From Glandiceps talaboti (lineage: Eukaryota > Hemichordata > Enteropneusta > Spengelidae): a DNA stretch of 64,000 bases. Under the pieces are notes generated by a model, which saw only the letters and a list, made by a program, of their open reading frames with translations, was not told the DNA's origin and ran no database searches. A program made the translations under genes and the position numbers. The stretch lies in assembly GCF_964340395.1 (NCBI RefSeq), contig NC_135549.1, positions 12,164,842 through 12,228,841 on the forward strand, in the 5' to 3' direction. The first letter of the stretch is position 1; each line of letters starts with the position of its first letter. Below, piece after piece: positions 1-44,712 of the stretch.

Positions 1-1659
1 CAAAGGGTGTCCTCGTATAGGAGCTTCACGAACCTCTTGCAACAAATGAATAGCCTCAACCTCAGACCACTAAAAGCCTCAATATTGTTTGCACATGGTT
101 TAAAGAGGTGCAAAGCTGCTAACTTTGTTTGTTTCCCAGAATACCTCGCCCTTGTGTAAAGTAGGACTCATCTTAGCCAGACTGGCCAATTTTTATTGTA
201 TAGAGGTCGCAGGATACAGTTTCGATCAGACTGACAGTTGAAGGTCCCCTAAGAGTAAAAGAAATGCGGCCAAATCAGTCTCTAAGCTGTTCGTATTGAA
301 ATGTTTTGTTATTCGTATACCTAGTGCAATTTTCTCACTGTACGAGATGTATGTCATGTAGAGAGCTTACGTGTTTTATGATCTCCAGATATTACGTATG
401 TTTGAAAGTACATCGTCAACTTGTACCCAAGTCATAAAAAAAACTTATCTAAAAATCATAAAGCAACAAACAATATCTCGGTATCTTATTCTATTATATG
501 GGGACCAATGCAGAATCCTACAATCCAATGATCGCGCCTTTTATCGCAAAAATAAATGTATTCGTGCAGTATACGTCAAAATGATTATAACCAAGGGAGC
601 CATAGGTAAGGTATAGAGTAATGATTTGGTAGTTTTTAAACATCCACTCACGTCCAGTTTTGAGTAAACACATTATTCAACGTATGACCTTCAAGAATAA
701 ATGTATACAAGGCATTCGACAAACGACATTAATAACGAAATGGTTGGTCATACTTTGTAACAATTTCCGTTTGGCCACACTGTTTGTCTTTACTGGATCC
801 ATCTCTTTCGAATTCATTAATACTCTGAATTTCGACGAAATCATAGTGTCGTACCGAACGGGATCAATTATGATTGTGAATTAGCTTTCGGGGAATAAAA
901 TTCGATTAAGGATATTCATCTTATTTCAAAAGTAAAGTCACCTTACAGGTTGATGCCAATGAATAATGAAGTTTTGGTTTGTTTTTGCTGAAATTTTAAA
1001 TGGGTGCAGGTATGAACAAACACAAGCAAATTTAATATCGATAAAATATCCAGGTTTAACCACCCTGGAAACTAGTTTGCAACATCACTATTATATCCAT
1101 GCACTGCTCATGCGCGTAAAATAATCACGTCTGAGATCGTCGAAGATATTATGTTTTCACAAATGCATATTTCCCCGGTTGAATATTCGATATCCACGTC
1201 AAAATAACTTAACCGAAGCAGTTGCCGTATCTTAATATATACTGAGGTTATATTTTGATGTCCAAAATCAACGTAACATAGTAATTTCTATTCAATATCA
1301 ACGTAGTAACAAGATACGTGGGAAGAAGATCGTAAAAGCTTTACTTCGCTTTGTACACCTCTGTCAGTGTCTATATGAAAATAGACAAATGTATGACAGA
1401 TACACGAGTATTGTTAAAGGTCATTCAATTTTGACCAATCTCTTTCCTGACTTCGCTATGGTGTGAAAGATTTGAATTTTCAGACACCTGGGCAAATTAA
1501 AATGAATGGAGCAAAACATTACGGCTAGCCCTTTGCAACAAGCAATACCATACCTAGTCAATGACTCACTTTCAATATCATATTTAAGATGGATGATAAC
1601 ATTGATAGCAATATGTATTAACTACGAAATCACGGGTGATAATGTGGTTGTTTGCATAC

Positions 1660-1663
<4 letters not shown>

Positions 1664-1755
<92 letters not shown>
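1664..1755. repeat. (GA)n microsatellite
   Basis: An uninterrupted dinucleotide array of about 46 units. Open frames across it on both strands (Arg-Glu or Ser-Leu runs) are artefacts of the repeat. Confidence 0.99.
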
Positions 1756-1757
<2 letters not shown>

Positions 1758-2830
1758 ATATATTCTCCCTTATAAACACTTTGCTGAGTGTTTGAAGAAT
1801 CGTATAGACGGTTATCATGCACGTCACAAGTTATTAATACTTTTCATTGCCAGAAATTCATATAAAGTTTTACAAAATAATAGTAGTTTATTACCGTAAT
1901 GATTGTCAAGCATGTGTTTTATGAGTGTCATTTGCCATGATAGCATCTCTATAGTCAACTCACAACCAAAAGAAGGACTAATCTATGTATATCACAATGT
2001 ATGCCGAGTGTCACAAATAGATATCGGCAGCCATGAAAGGGATCATTTCTCTTTCATTTAGGAACTTGACGTCTCGGAGATGATGAATATAGTAAGACGA
2101 ACGACTGAGAAGAATATTAGGATTATGAGTTAATTTCCTTTACGTAAATTGATGTCATAAAGAAGATCCACTCACATTTTAAGGATGCGTCAATATACCT
2201 TTTATGTCTATATATTGAGATTTTGTATTAAAAAGTTAGTATCTGTCCAGCAAATAGCAAATAACCCCTTCTCAAACCAATAAATTCTGTTGATTTGACA
2301 AGCGTACGTTACTTAACACATTGGGCAGTGACAGTTTATGACCTTCTTAAAAAGTTCCGGAAATTAAACATGTTGATGATCATGTTTATGGGTATTAACT
2401 TGATATTGATGAATCGATGTGGACACTAATATTCGTAGTGCATCAATGTGCTACTTGACAGACCTAATGAAATGTCGCCATTAGTTATTGTAAATTCACG
2501 GTTAGATTACCTTTGGGAGAACTTCACATCAATTACAGGAACGGCCGAACTTGGTATAGTGATGTCAAAAGATCGATGCCTAGTGAGGAAAAATGAGGTC
2601 TTGTAGCAACACTGATTTTAATCTGTCAACTGAGACCTATTTATTTAGTATCACAAACGAAGTTGTGGTTTGTACATTTACAGCTAAAATGATGTAGGCT
2701 TGGTGTTCCACGCATGTGACATCATGACATTTAATACACATCCTCAGACAACTTTTAATGCAAAAGAGACAATTACATTATGTGTCGTGCACAGTGGGGA
2801 TGTAGAAGTAGTCAAGTTGAAATGTTAACC

Positions 2831-2909
2831 AACCATTTTAAATCAGCCAACCATTTTAAGTCAGTCAACCATTTTAAATCAGCCAACCATTTTCAATCAG
2901 CCAACCATT
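2831..2909. repeat. 18-bp tandem repeat, about 4.4 copies
   Basis: The unit AACCATTTTAAATCAGCC is repeated with one or two substitutions per copy. It has no coding context. Confidence 0.9.
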
Positions 2910-3192
2910 GACATTGTCCTATATAATAACGTCTTATAAAGCACCATAGAACATTTGTATTTATTCATTATAGATTTAACATTTGAAGTTTTTACATTCA
3001 AGGATACAATATAAAAATACATAAAGCTGGTTATTGTTAAAGCATAGACCCTATAGGGTCTATGGTTAAAGTTACATAGACTGTTTTAATTTAATATTGA
3101 TAGTACGTGTATTGGTATATCTCTTTGCTTTCTGTCAACATTATTTTAAATATATATTGCACAGTTGTATTTATAACATTATGTATATTCAC

Positions 3193-3730
3193 CATGGAAG
3201 CACTAAGATTCATACATAAGTTCTCTTCTTTCACTTTTGATGTAGAAGCAGCTAGACATGTTTCGAACAAATCACTTGTCCTTCTTCAGTGTCTATTGGA
3301 TGTGACAGATGGCATAATGATCAAAAGTTTATCGGAGGTGTGAACAAACAAGTTAGCTTCAATATATGTAGATTAGGTGTGGAAGTACTTATCACGGAAG
3401 GTGGACAGTTAGATATACTTAGAACTACAGACAAGTAAGTACTCAAGTTATCTGTGTTAGAACTGAGAAGTACTTTCACACCTGAATTTACATATATTGT
3501 AGACGCTTTTCACACCCCCAGTTTACTCAACGCCTTCACCAAATTTGGTCAGAATCTGTCAGATCATATGGAAGTATGTGGGTGATACTAGTATTTCCAT
3601 GGTCAGATTCCATGTTATGTAGACACTGAAGAAGAACAAGTTATTGGTTCGAAACATGTCTGGTTCTCCATCAAAAGTGGAAAAGGAGAACTTGTCTATG
3701 AATTAATACTTACACATAAAACTCATTAAC
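3193..3730. mobile_element. Foldback-type inverted repeat element
   Basis: The best arms are 3212-3300 and 3617-3702. Read on opposite strands, both give ATAAGTTCTC or ACAAGTTCTC, then CACTTTTGATG, then GACATGTTTCGAAC, then TTCTTCAGTGTCTA. A second inner pair, around 3357-3400 and 3440-3500, is also complementary (AATATATGTA, GGTGTG, AAGTACTT). The structure suggests a non-autonomous foldback or MITE element. No transposase is seen and the target-site duplication was not defined. Confidence 0.7.
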
Positions 3731-4591
3731 ATTATGTCAGTGAAGTCTTTCGACAGTCTTTAAGATGCGTAGAAAAGGAGTATAATCGTAAAATGAACGT
3801 CTCGACTTTCGTATAAATAAGAACTAAACTAAACCAAATATTCTCAAGACAAATTGAAAAAAAGAAGTCACATTTACAATGTTAAATGTCCTTTGAATAG
3901 TACCAGAGAATCAGCAATGGCCATTAAATGGCACGTTTTCGTTTATTCCAACGTATTATAACAGAATCCCGCGTGATTGCAAGTTTGATATGTACTTGGG
4001 TGTTTGCACGAGTACTTGTGATACATGTTGTTCTCCAAGTCTGTGGTCGTACTTGATCATGAACGTAAAGAGTGAAAAAATAATTAAAAAAAAAAAAGAA
4101 AAAAAAAAGAGTGAAAATATAACAGAAAACGCCGCAACTGGCATTCGGGCAGCATAGAATTATGTTATTTTTACATAATTATGTTTAGCAAAATTCCGTA
4201 ACGATTATGCGACTTCTTGTACAAGGAATCATGTTATCGCACAATCGTTTGAATGTCATTTGCATACAAGTAGGCAATAAAGTTTTCGGTATTGTACTGT
4301 GCAGTGCAAATGCCACTATTGAGTATGAGGGCGCACCGGTACGTGCAAGTAATCACTGGTGCATATGCAATCATGGATACTATATATAAATGTATATGAC
4401 TTACTACAAGAACAGGCACAGATAATTAGTAATTGATACTAAGTATCACTCATAACTCAGTTCATAGGAACATCATGCTACATTAGAGTGGTTAAAAACT
4501 GACTAGAATCATCCTTCATGAATTTGTAGTAGTAGTTGTTTCCAATGGTGTAGTAGTTCCTTCGTCAGTAGTTGTTTCCAATCATGGTATA

Positions 4592-18776
<14,185 letters not shown>

Positions 18777-18862
18777 AATGTCGCCTGGTTTGTTGTCGTC
18801 ACGGGACTTCTATCTTCTCTGTGGTCAGTTTAAGTCCGAAGTGACTTTAAACAACCCTTCTT

Positions 18863-18975
18863 ATTGCGCCACTCCTTCTAATAGTATGTGATTTGTGAAG
18901 TAATTTGCCCTCAATATTGCCACCGCCCTAACGTTGACCTTGTTGGCCGAATCAAACAGGTGTCATAGAAACTCG
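18863..18975 (-). promoter_or_regulatory. Gene A upstream conserved block
   Basis: Lies 87-200 bp upstream of the gene A start codon. On the plus strand it contains ATTGCGCCACT, then AATTTGCCCTC, GCCACCGCCCT and TGACCTT, then CAGGTGTCATAGAAAC. The same ordered words recur upstream of C (all of them) and B (first and last). Candidate sites are a GC/KLF-type box, an AAGGTCA nuclear-receptor half-site and an E-box CAGGTG. The binding proteins are inferred only from motif resemblance. Confidence 0.6.
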
Positions 18976-21900
18976 AAACACCATCCACCATTGAAATAAA
19001 GAGGACAGCTAAAACAATACATATATAAATATATGACCCCAGGGTCATTCAAAGTTTCGCAATACCTATTTCGTTATAAGTTCCCTCGCAAATGCTGGTT
19101 TGACAACGAAATAATTTTACAAACTCTAGTAACGAGGTCTTGAATTATACCAATAACCTAAAGGGAACTAATTCTAAGTACGTACAAATATTAGATTCAC
19201 AGTAAACCGTTTGTAATGGTTTTGGCATGATGAACATACACGAATTCCGTACTATACATAGGAATGGTACGTATACTGATCGACGAAATCTACTTACAAT
19301 AGACATTCCAAAGTTGTCTAGTCAGACGTCAGTAAATGCATGCTGGTCGTTAACTGTTTATTCCACTTCATGTATGTAATCTAACACTGTTAGTAGGTGA
19401 GTGGGTACTGTCTACGTAACATGTAGTAGCTAGAATGGTGGTGATTAGCTACCCTCTACTTGATAAGTAGAAACTAGAATGGCGATGATTAGGTACCCTC
19501 TACTTGATAAGTAGAAACTAGAATGGCGATGATTAGCTACCCTCTCCTTGCTACCCTCTCCTTGATAAGTAGAAACTAGAATGGCGATGATTAGCTACCC
19601 TCTCCTTGATAAGTAGAAACTAGAATGGCGATGATTAGCTACCCTCTCCTTGATAAGTAGAAACTAGAATGGCGATGATTAGCTACCCTCTCCTTGATAA
19701 GTAGAAACTAGAATGGCGATGATTAGCTACCCTCTCCTTGATAAGTAGAAACTAGAATGGCGATGATTAGCTACCCTCTCCTTGATAAGTAGAAACTAGA
19801 ATGGCGATGATTAGCTACCCTCTCCTTGATAAGTAGAAACTAGAATGGCGATGATTAGCTACCCTCTCCTTGATAAGTAGAAACTAGAATGGCGATGATT
19901 AGCTACCCTCTCCTTGATAAGTAGAAACTAGAATGGCGATGATTAGCTACCCTCTCCTTGATAAGTAGAAACTAGAATGGCGATGATTAGCTACCCTCTC
20001 CTTGATAAGCAGAAACTAGAATGGCGATGATTAGCTACCCTCTCCTTGCTACCCTCTCCTTGATAAGTAGAAACTAGAATGGCGATGATTAGCTACCCTC
20101 TCCTTGATAAGTAGAAACTAGAATGGCGATGATTAGCTACCCTCTCCTTGATAAGTAGAAACTAGAATGGCGATGATTAGCTACCCTCTCCTTGATAAGT
20201 AGAAACTAGAATGGCGATGATTAGCTACCCTCTCCTTGATAAGTAGAAACTAGAATGGCGATGATTAGCTACCCTCTCCTTGATAAGTAGAAACTAGAAT
20301 GGCGATGATTAGCTACCCTCTCCTTGATAAGTAGAAACTAGAATGGCGATGATTAGCTACCCTCTCCTTGATAAGTAGAAACTAGAATGGCGATGATTAG
20401 CTACCCTCTACTTGATAAGTAGAAGTAATTAGAATGGTGCACGGTGATTGGGTACCCTCTACTTGATAAGTCGGGGTTTGAATGGCGGTGATTGGATACC
20501 TTGTATTTGATAAGTATGAGTTAGAATGGTAGTGACTTGATACCCTCATCTTGATAAGTAGTAGTTACAATGGCGACAATTAGGTACCTCTACTTGATAA
20601 GTAGGAGTTACATTGGCGATAATTGGATACCCTCTACTTGATAACGGATGGCTTGTGTATTAATTATATTACACAATAAGTGTGTATTGTCAAAGACATA
20701 TCAGAAACAGATATATTGCCCACACTTTGTCAACATTACATGACTGTAAGAAAAGTGAAAATTGAAGAGAACAATTCACAATATATTAATGTCAGCAATT
20801 TGATATTTTATTCCATACTGAATTTTGGAAAAAAAGTAACTTGAAAAAATGACAATTCATATCAAAAGACATGGAGTACATTCTGAGGTAATAAAAGTTA
20901 TGAAAAATACTAATACTAGCACAAACGGTATAAATATTTGAGCAATACCTATTAAAGCCCCACGTTACCCCCCCCCCACCCCCTCACCCCGAGATTTTGG
21001 CCTCTGACTCCACGCGAGTACATACGGAGTCAAGTGTTCAAACCCTGTAGTAAACATCATATTCCAAGGAGTGGTTTATTGCTATTATAGTTTAGCAGTA
21101 TATTTAAAAATGTTAGAAATTTGGAAAATTGGGGAAACAATCTATAATCTGGATGATAAAATAGACGCAGCGATTGGTTCCGAAATCTGAATATCAGTTG
21201 AATTTGTTAATCTGGCTAGTATGCCTTCAAGTTTGTACGATGTGGCTTCAACGACCTTATCAGTAAAGTTACTAATCCCAAAGTTCCCAGTGTATAGAGG
21301 TTAGTTCATGGCTAGCTCATTCCAATGATCTTCAATAATTTTATATCTCTTATTTTCAGAGAAGTCACTATATTTGGAAAGTGGTGAAAATGACTTTTCA
21401 TAACTCACTGGATATCAACTAATTAAAATCTGCTAGGACAAAATCAGCCTCATCATTATTCCTGGCCTCTATAAGACAGTAATATCATGTAAACACAGGA
21501 TAATCTGCGTCAGATTCATTAGAAATCTCATTCCGGAGCCAATTTTGACAAATTACAGTTGTTCAGGAGTCATTTTACGGCACCAATATAACAAATAACG
21601 CATCTTCATGTTTATCAAAATGACCTCCCGCAAGTGCGGTGTGTTTTTTAAAAGTTTCACCCCCTCACACCGTATAGTAAAACCAAAACCGTATAGTAAA
21701 ACCAAAACCGCTCCCTCCTCGCCCGTCAGTTAAAAATGACCGGCCCTTAATGATACATATAGGTGTTGTGTCGTTGACGCAATATTGATTACAGTCATTA
21801 TTAATTCTAAATATTCCTGATCATGAAGTATTATATGTACAATAGAAGTGTCTGTTAGTAGCATATATATGGTTTGGAATTTTACATATCAGAAAATTAT

Positions 21901-22547
21901 GACGTGTAAAACAATAACACCTTTTTTTCTTCAAAATTCAAAAGAGAAACGAAATACAATGTAGAAAACGTTCGTGTTTTTGTTTTTATAAACAGTAATG
22001 TGCTGCAATAAAAAAAAATACATTACCGAGTTTTATCATATTAAGTAGTAGTTCCAAACTCAGAGCGTAAATGACTCACAGCGTAAATGTTTGCCTTGTA
22101 TATTTTCACTAAATACTTAGGCTACTATACGGGACATGTACAATGAATTACATTTGTTAAATGACCGCAGGGGGGCGATATATACTACCGGGGTAGAGGT
22201 TTATGGCATCTTGATATTATTAGAGTGTGTCTGGTTATCACCAGTTATCTACAAATATATATGATATTGTATACTTTACTATAATACTACATTGGATAAA
22301 TAGCTCATCGTTAAAAGAAAGAAGATAACGTTGTCATTGTCCCAACATGTTAATCAAGTATAAACGTCAGCAAAACATTCTTCAGGGGATTTGTTGTTCC
22401 ACTTATTCGATTCTCCCCCCCCCCCCCCCGCCTCGGTTTCTTCCTCAGCAGTAAAGCTTTACTTTGTAACGTAGATATGTCTCTTACAGGTACTTACAGG
22501 CCTCCTCCGAGACAGTAGTTATATATTCCTAAGCAGTACGTTGTCAT
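18976..22547. other. Spacer between gene B 3' end and gene A 5' end
   Basis: Contains the 44-bp minisatellite and poly-C tracts near 20,970 and 22,415-22,429. No coding sequence is recognised. Confidence 0.7.
19423..20644. repeat. 44-bp minisatellite, about 28 copies
   Basis: The units read GATAAGTAGAAACTAG then AATGGCGATGATTAGC then TACCCTCTCCTT. Central copies are almost identical, and the outer copies, especially on the right from about 20,410, are diverged. Partial 14-bp duplications of TACCCTCTCCTTGC occur near 19,550 and 20,040. Direct repeats without unique spacers exclude a CRISPR. Confidence 0.97.
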
Positions 22548-30589
<8,042 letters not shown>

Positions 30590-30663
30590 TATATCTTCTT
30601 GTTTGGCGGTCGAATATGCTATAAAAGCTGGACCCTCTGTCTCTTTAACGGCAATAAATTCTG

Positions 30664-30764
30664 ACTGCGCCACTAGTACTGTTTAGCAGAGATTTGGATT
30701 TCAACGAGTAGGAGGTATTTGATCTTTGTACGTTATTAATTCAGACAGGTGTCATAGCAACACG
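30664..30764 (-). promoter_or_regulatory. Gene B upstream conserved block
   Basis: ACTGCGCCACT at 30664-30674 and CAGGTGTCATAGCAAC at 30746-30761 match the outer elements of the gene A block in the same order and at similar spacing. The central GCCACCGCCCT and TGACCTT words seen in A and C are absent. Confidence 0.5.
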
Positions 30765-31755
30765 ACCTATCGGTGTACAGTTCCTATGCATTAACCTTCG
30801 GATGGTGGTTAACCTTTAAATATAATATTAACAGGATTACATGTGAAATTATAGCATGTACGTGCTGGAAAAATGTGACAATATAACGATTTGGTTTTCA
30901 TCACATCAAGCCTATCTTACCTATTGAATAAAAAATGAATTACGAATGATAACCCTGGGATGAATTATGTGTTGAACAATTTGCCAAACCTATATACAAA
31001 AACAATCTCTGAACCTGTATGATATACATCATACAGGTAATTGAAACTATAGATATGCCGTATTTTCAAAAGGGGAAACATTTGTGAGTTCCGTGTCACA
31101 CAATAATACATCACCCCAAATCATGACCTCAAACCAACTGTTAAAAGTATGACACCCTCTACGAGCACAAGACAAGTGAATATAGTATCATACAGGGAAT
31201 TTGAAATTAGTCATTATATACTCAGGATTGTGAGCGAATTAAAGAAAGCAATGCAAGACAAAAATATCATCAGAAAAATAGTTGTCTTTTAATTATTATT
31301 GGCTGATTGAGTTGAAGAAAATGATAAAATATATATTACAAGTGTCGTAAGAAATACGGTATAGAATGTAGCTGTATTTGTATAGTGAATTGATATTTTT
31401 AAAAGTCTTTTCCTGTATATGAAATATCATCTGATATCAGGACAAATAAAAAAAATCAATATTCGCGTCCAACATGTTGACGCAGAAACTATATCATTAT
31501 ACAATTATTCATCTATATCAAAATAGCTTTTTTGTACAACACTTCTTGCGAGGTTTTCCTTGTGATAAAATCTCTTACTACTGAATAGAAGATTGCAGCA
31601 CATCATTTGATTGAAGTGGAAATCACATACAGAATTCATATATTTTTAAAAATTTCTCAAATACACAGCAGATATAAATATTGACAACACAACACAAAGA
31701 TAACAACTACCACCAGCCTCGAACTGCAACCACTGCACATGGTCCCTCACATCAT

Positions 31756-31845
31756 GTATACATCAATGCTTACGTCACATGACTTGTATACATCTATGCT
31801 TACGTCACACGATTTGTGTACATAAATGCCCATGTCACTACATGT
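31756..31845. repeat. 30-bp tandem repeat, three copies
   Basis: Units begin GTATACATCAATGCTTACGT and continue CACATGACTT. The third copy is diverged. Confidence 0.85.
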
Positions 31846-32834
31846 GACCTGGCTCTCTTTTGTCATGTTGCTATAACCAGTCCTAAATAAAGCTAATAAT
31901 GAATCGGGTTATAAAACAGTTTTGTGAATGTCTCACATGATTTTTCAAATCATAAATGTGGAAATAACGATTTCCAAATACAGTAACCTTTTTCTCATCA
32001 AATACAAATACGAGAATACGAGAACGTATTTTGGTATAAGTTGTAATCATTTCACATGTGTTTGTAACCATGGGGGTCATCCTCAAAATATTTGGCAGAC
32101 GACGCAAACATTATAAAACAGGACGCGTTTAGCTGAAGATTGAGAATAACATAAACATGATAAATTATCAAAGCTGATCATTTGGCAAGTTGGGGTTGCT
32201 ATTTTGTAAGATAGATACGTGCAATTAAATTTTATGATTGAACACATTAACAGTGTGATTGAAGAAATGTGTTTGCATTCATTCAGCTTTGTAGGCTTCC
32301 TCGATAACAATAATGCTGTACGTCAGCAGTAAAAATCGCTATTACCTGCACTGTCAAGTAAAACAACAACCTAAACTTATGTATAGAGATTGTAACTAGC
32401 AAGTACTACATTGCATAAGGTACCTAACTATTAATAACAATCAAATTCACTGTTATATTTGCGATGACAAACTCACGTACAAACAATAAATATATGGTTT
32501 CATTGTAATCAGTACATGATAACATCAATGTCTGTTTACCATAAATAACCTAGGTACATATATTATCAAAATATTTTTCAATGGAATACGTAATATTCCT
32601 CTCGCTTACCGAAAAAAAGGAATATATCTCGACTCGTCATTATCAATGTTTGATATGACGATAACACTGCCCCCAACTATATGAATTCAACACTTTTCAC
32701 ATCAGTTATAACAAAATTTGCTTTCGAAATTGGACAGTATTTCAGAATACCACAGAGTTTATGTAAAATTATCTTTGTTGTCATCCGATATGGTAATGGT
32801 ATGAATTCTCAATAAGACAAAATTAATTTCCTAG

Positions 32835-33143
32835 TTAGGCCTAACAAAAAAAATTGTGTGGTTCCGCTCAATTTTAGAATAGGTGGGGTAGGTAGATTTT
32901 TGTTGTTGTTGTTGATTATTTTAAGTATTTTTTTTTCATATGTGAATGTCTAGTTCAGGTAATTATGTTTTCCATTGTTTACCATATGATCTCTGTGTCA
33001 TTGATTTCTTTTCATCAGATGTACTGCCATAACAGATTGTATTGTATTTTTAAGTTGATATAAGTTTAAAAAGTTTAGGGTCGGCGCGAGAAACTAGATG
33101 GACTCGGGTAACCGGAATCAAACATTTTTTTTATTAGGCCTTA
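32835..33143. mobile_element. MITE copy 1 (TTAGGCCTAA termini)
   Basis: Starts TTAGGCCTAA and ends TTAGGCCTTA, with sub-terminal TGTGTGGTTCCG and the inverted GGTAACCGGAATCAAACA. Interior words (AGAATAGGTGGGGTAGGTAG, GTGAATGTCTAGTTCAGGT, TTTTTAAGTTGAT) are shared with the copy at 59924-60310. No coding capacity: a non-autonomous TIR element of about 310 bp. Confidence 0.85.
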
Positions 33144-33616
33144 GCAAGGTTTATAAACAAACCGTCTGTCCTTTTAAATGATGACAAAGGACCTCTTAGA
33201 TAATGAAGTATTTATCGTGTAAATGACTGAATATATAGACAAACACGCCATAAAACCTGATGTAAACCGAATACCTTTCTTAAGAATTGTTCCTACTATA
33301 TTTATAATATAGTACATGACTATGGGCTGTGATATGTGTTGAATTATATGAAATTTGAAGTATGTGTGTTTTAAACATATTACCTAATTATCGAAAATCA
33401 ATAATTACGCAAATAACCCATAAAAACTAAAAGCTACATCAATACGCTTAACTTTACATGGCATTGTCTTTTGGTATAGTCGGTGTGTGTGTACCAAATT
33501 GTACGGACTTTGAAAATAAAATACTTAAGATATAGCCTAATTACTGAAATTTTTTTGTAAATACCTCATTAATATTAATAGCACATTGATGCAGAGGTTT
33601 TTGTGATATCGTGTCC

Positions 33617-33699
<83 letters not shown>
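33617..33699. repeat. (CAGA)n microsatellite
   Basis: A pure tetranucleotide array of about 20 units downstream of gene C. Confidence 0.98.
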
Positions 33700-33701
<2 letters not shown>

Positions 33702-33859
33702 AGCATAAAATAAAAAATGAAACTACTCAGTGAAATCGCCTGATTCGATGAAGTAAGTATTGTTCTTCGTGTGAAGAAGGCTTTCACTGGTTATATACTA
33801 CAAAGCAGTCTTGCATAATGCTGTGAACATGTATATTCTAGTTCTCATTCTAGAAGTTT

Positions 33860-33865
33860 TTTATT
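33860..33865 (-). terminator. Candidate poly(A) signal of gene C
   Basis: AATAAA on the minus strand about 70 nt after the gene C stop codon. This is the best-placed signal for the mucin cluster. Confidence 0.6.
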
Positions 33866-33935
33866 CCACACATTGCAGCTGCTTGAGCTTCTGGTTAGAG
33901 GGTCATTCCTAAGGACGTACTGCAATTGTTCACCC

Positions 33936-44469
<10,534 letters not shown>

Positions 44470-44577
44470 CGCAAATGTGTCCTTTGGTTACGGATTCGGA
44501 ATGCCACACTGAAATTCCTTTCTCTACGTACGTGTGGTTAGGTCAGGAACTGTACACCTTATGAGCAACCACTTCCC

Positions 44578-44712
44578 ATTACGCCACTTAAAACTCTACG
44601 TCAAGCTGTGACTCAGAACGAGTTCGCAGAATTTGTCCTCGATACCGCCACCGCCCTGTCGCTGACCTTTCTTGTACAATCAACTCACACAGGTATCGGG
44701 ATAATAGAAAGC
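44578..44712 (-). promoter_or_regulatory. Gene C upstream conserved block
   Basis: Contains ATTACGCCACT, AATTTGTCCTC, GCCACCGCCCT, TGACCTT and ACAGGTATC...ATAGAAA in the same order as upstream of gene A. It lies 110-240 bp upstream of the start codon. Retention of these words after intergenic divergence suggests shared transcriptional control. Confidence 0.6.

Larger units (their letters stand above)
1..4515. other. Intergenic DNA with no recognisable gene
   Basis: Only short, unconserved open frames are present, and none has a recognisable domain or convincing splice signals. The segment holds a (GA)n tract, an 18-bp tandem repeat, a 22-bp perfect palindrome and a long inverted repeat, all listed separately. 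The end nearest gene A may contain that gene's 3' UTR; the first minus-strand AATAAA I noticed is at 3942-3947. Confidence 0.6.
30765..33859. other. Spacer between gene C 3' end and gene B 5' end
   Basis: No gene was recognised. It contains a short block shared with the gene C upstream region (31080-31175), a three-copy 30-bp repeat, one MITE copy and a (CAGA)n array. Confidence 0.7.

Noticed and set aside
19423-20644. CRISPR-like regular repeats
   Set aside because: Units are contiguous with no unique spacers, and the genome is eukaryotic. It is a minisatellite.
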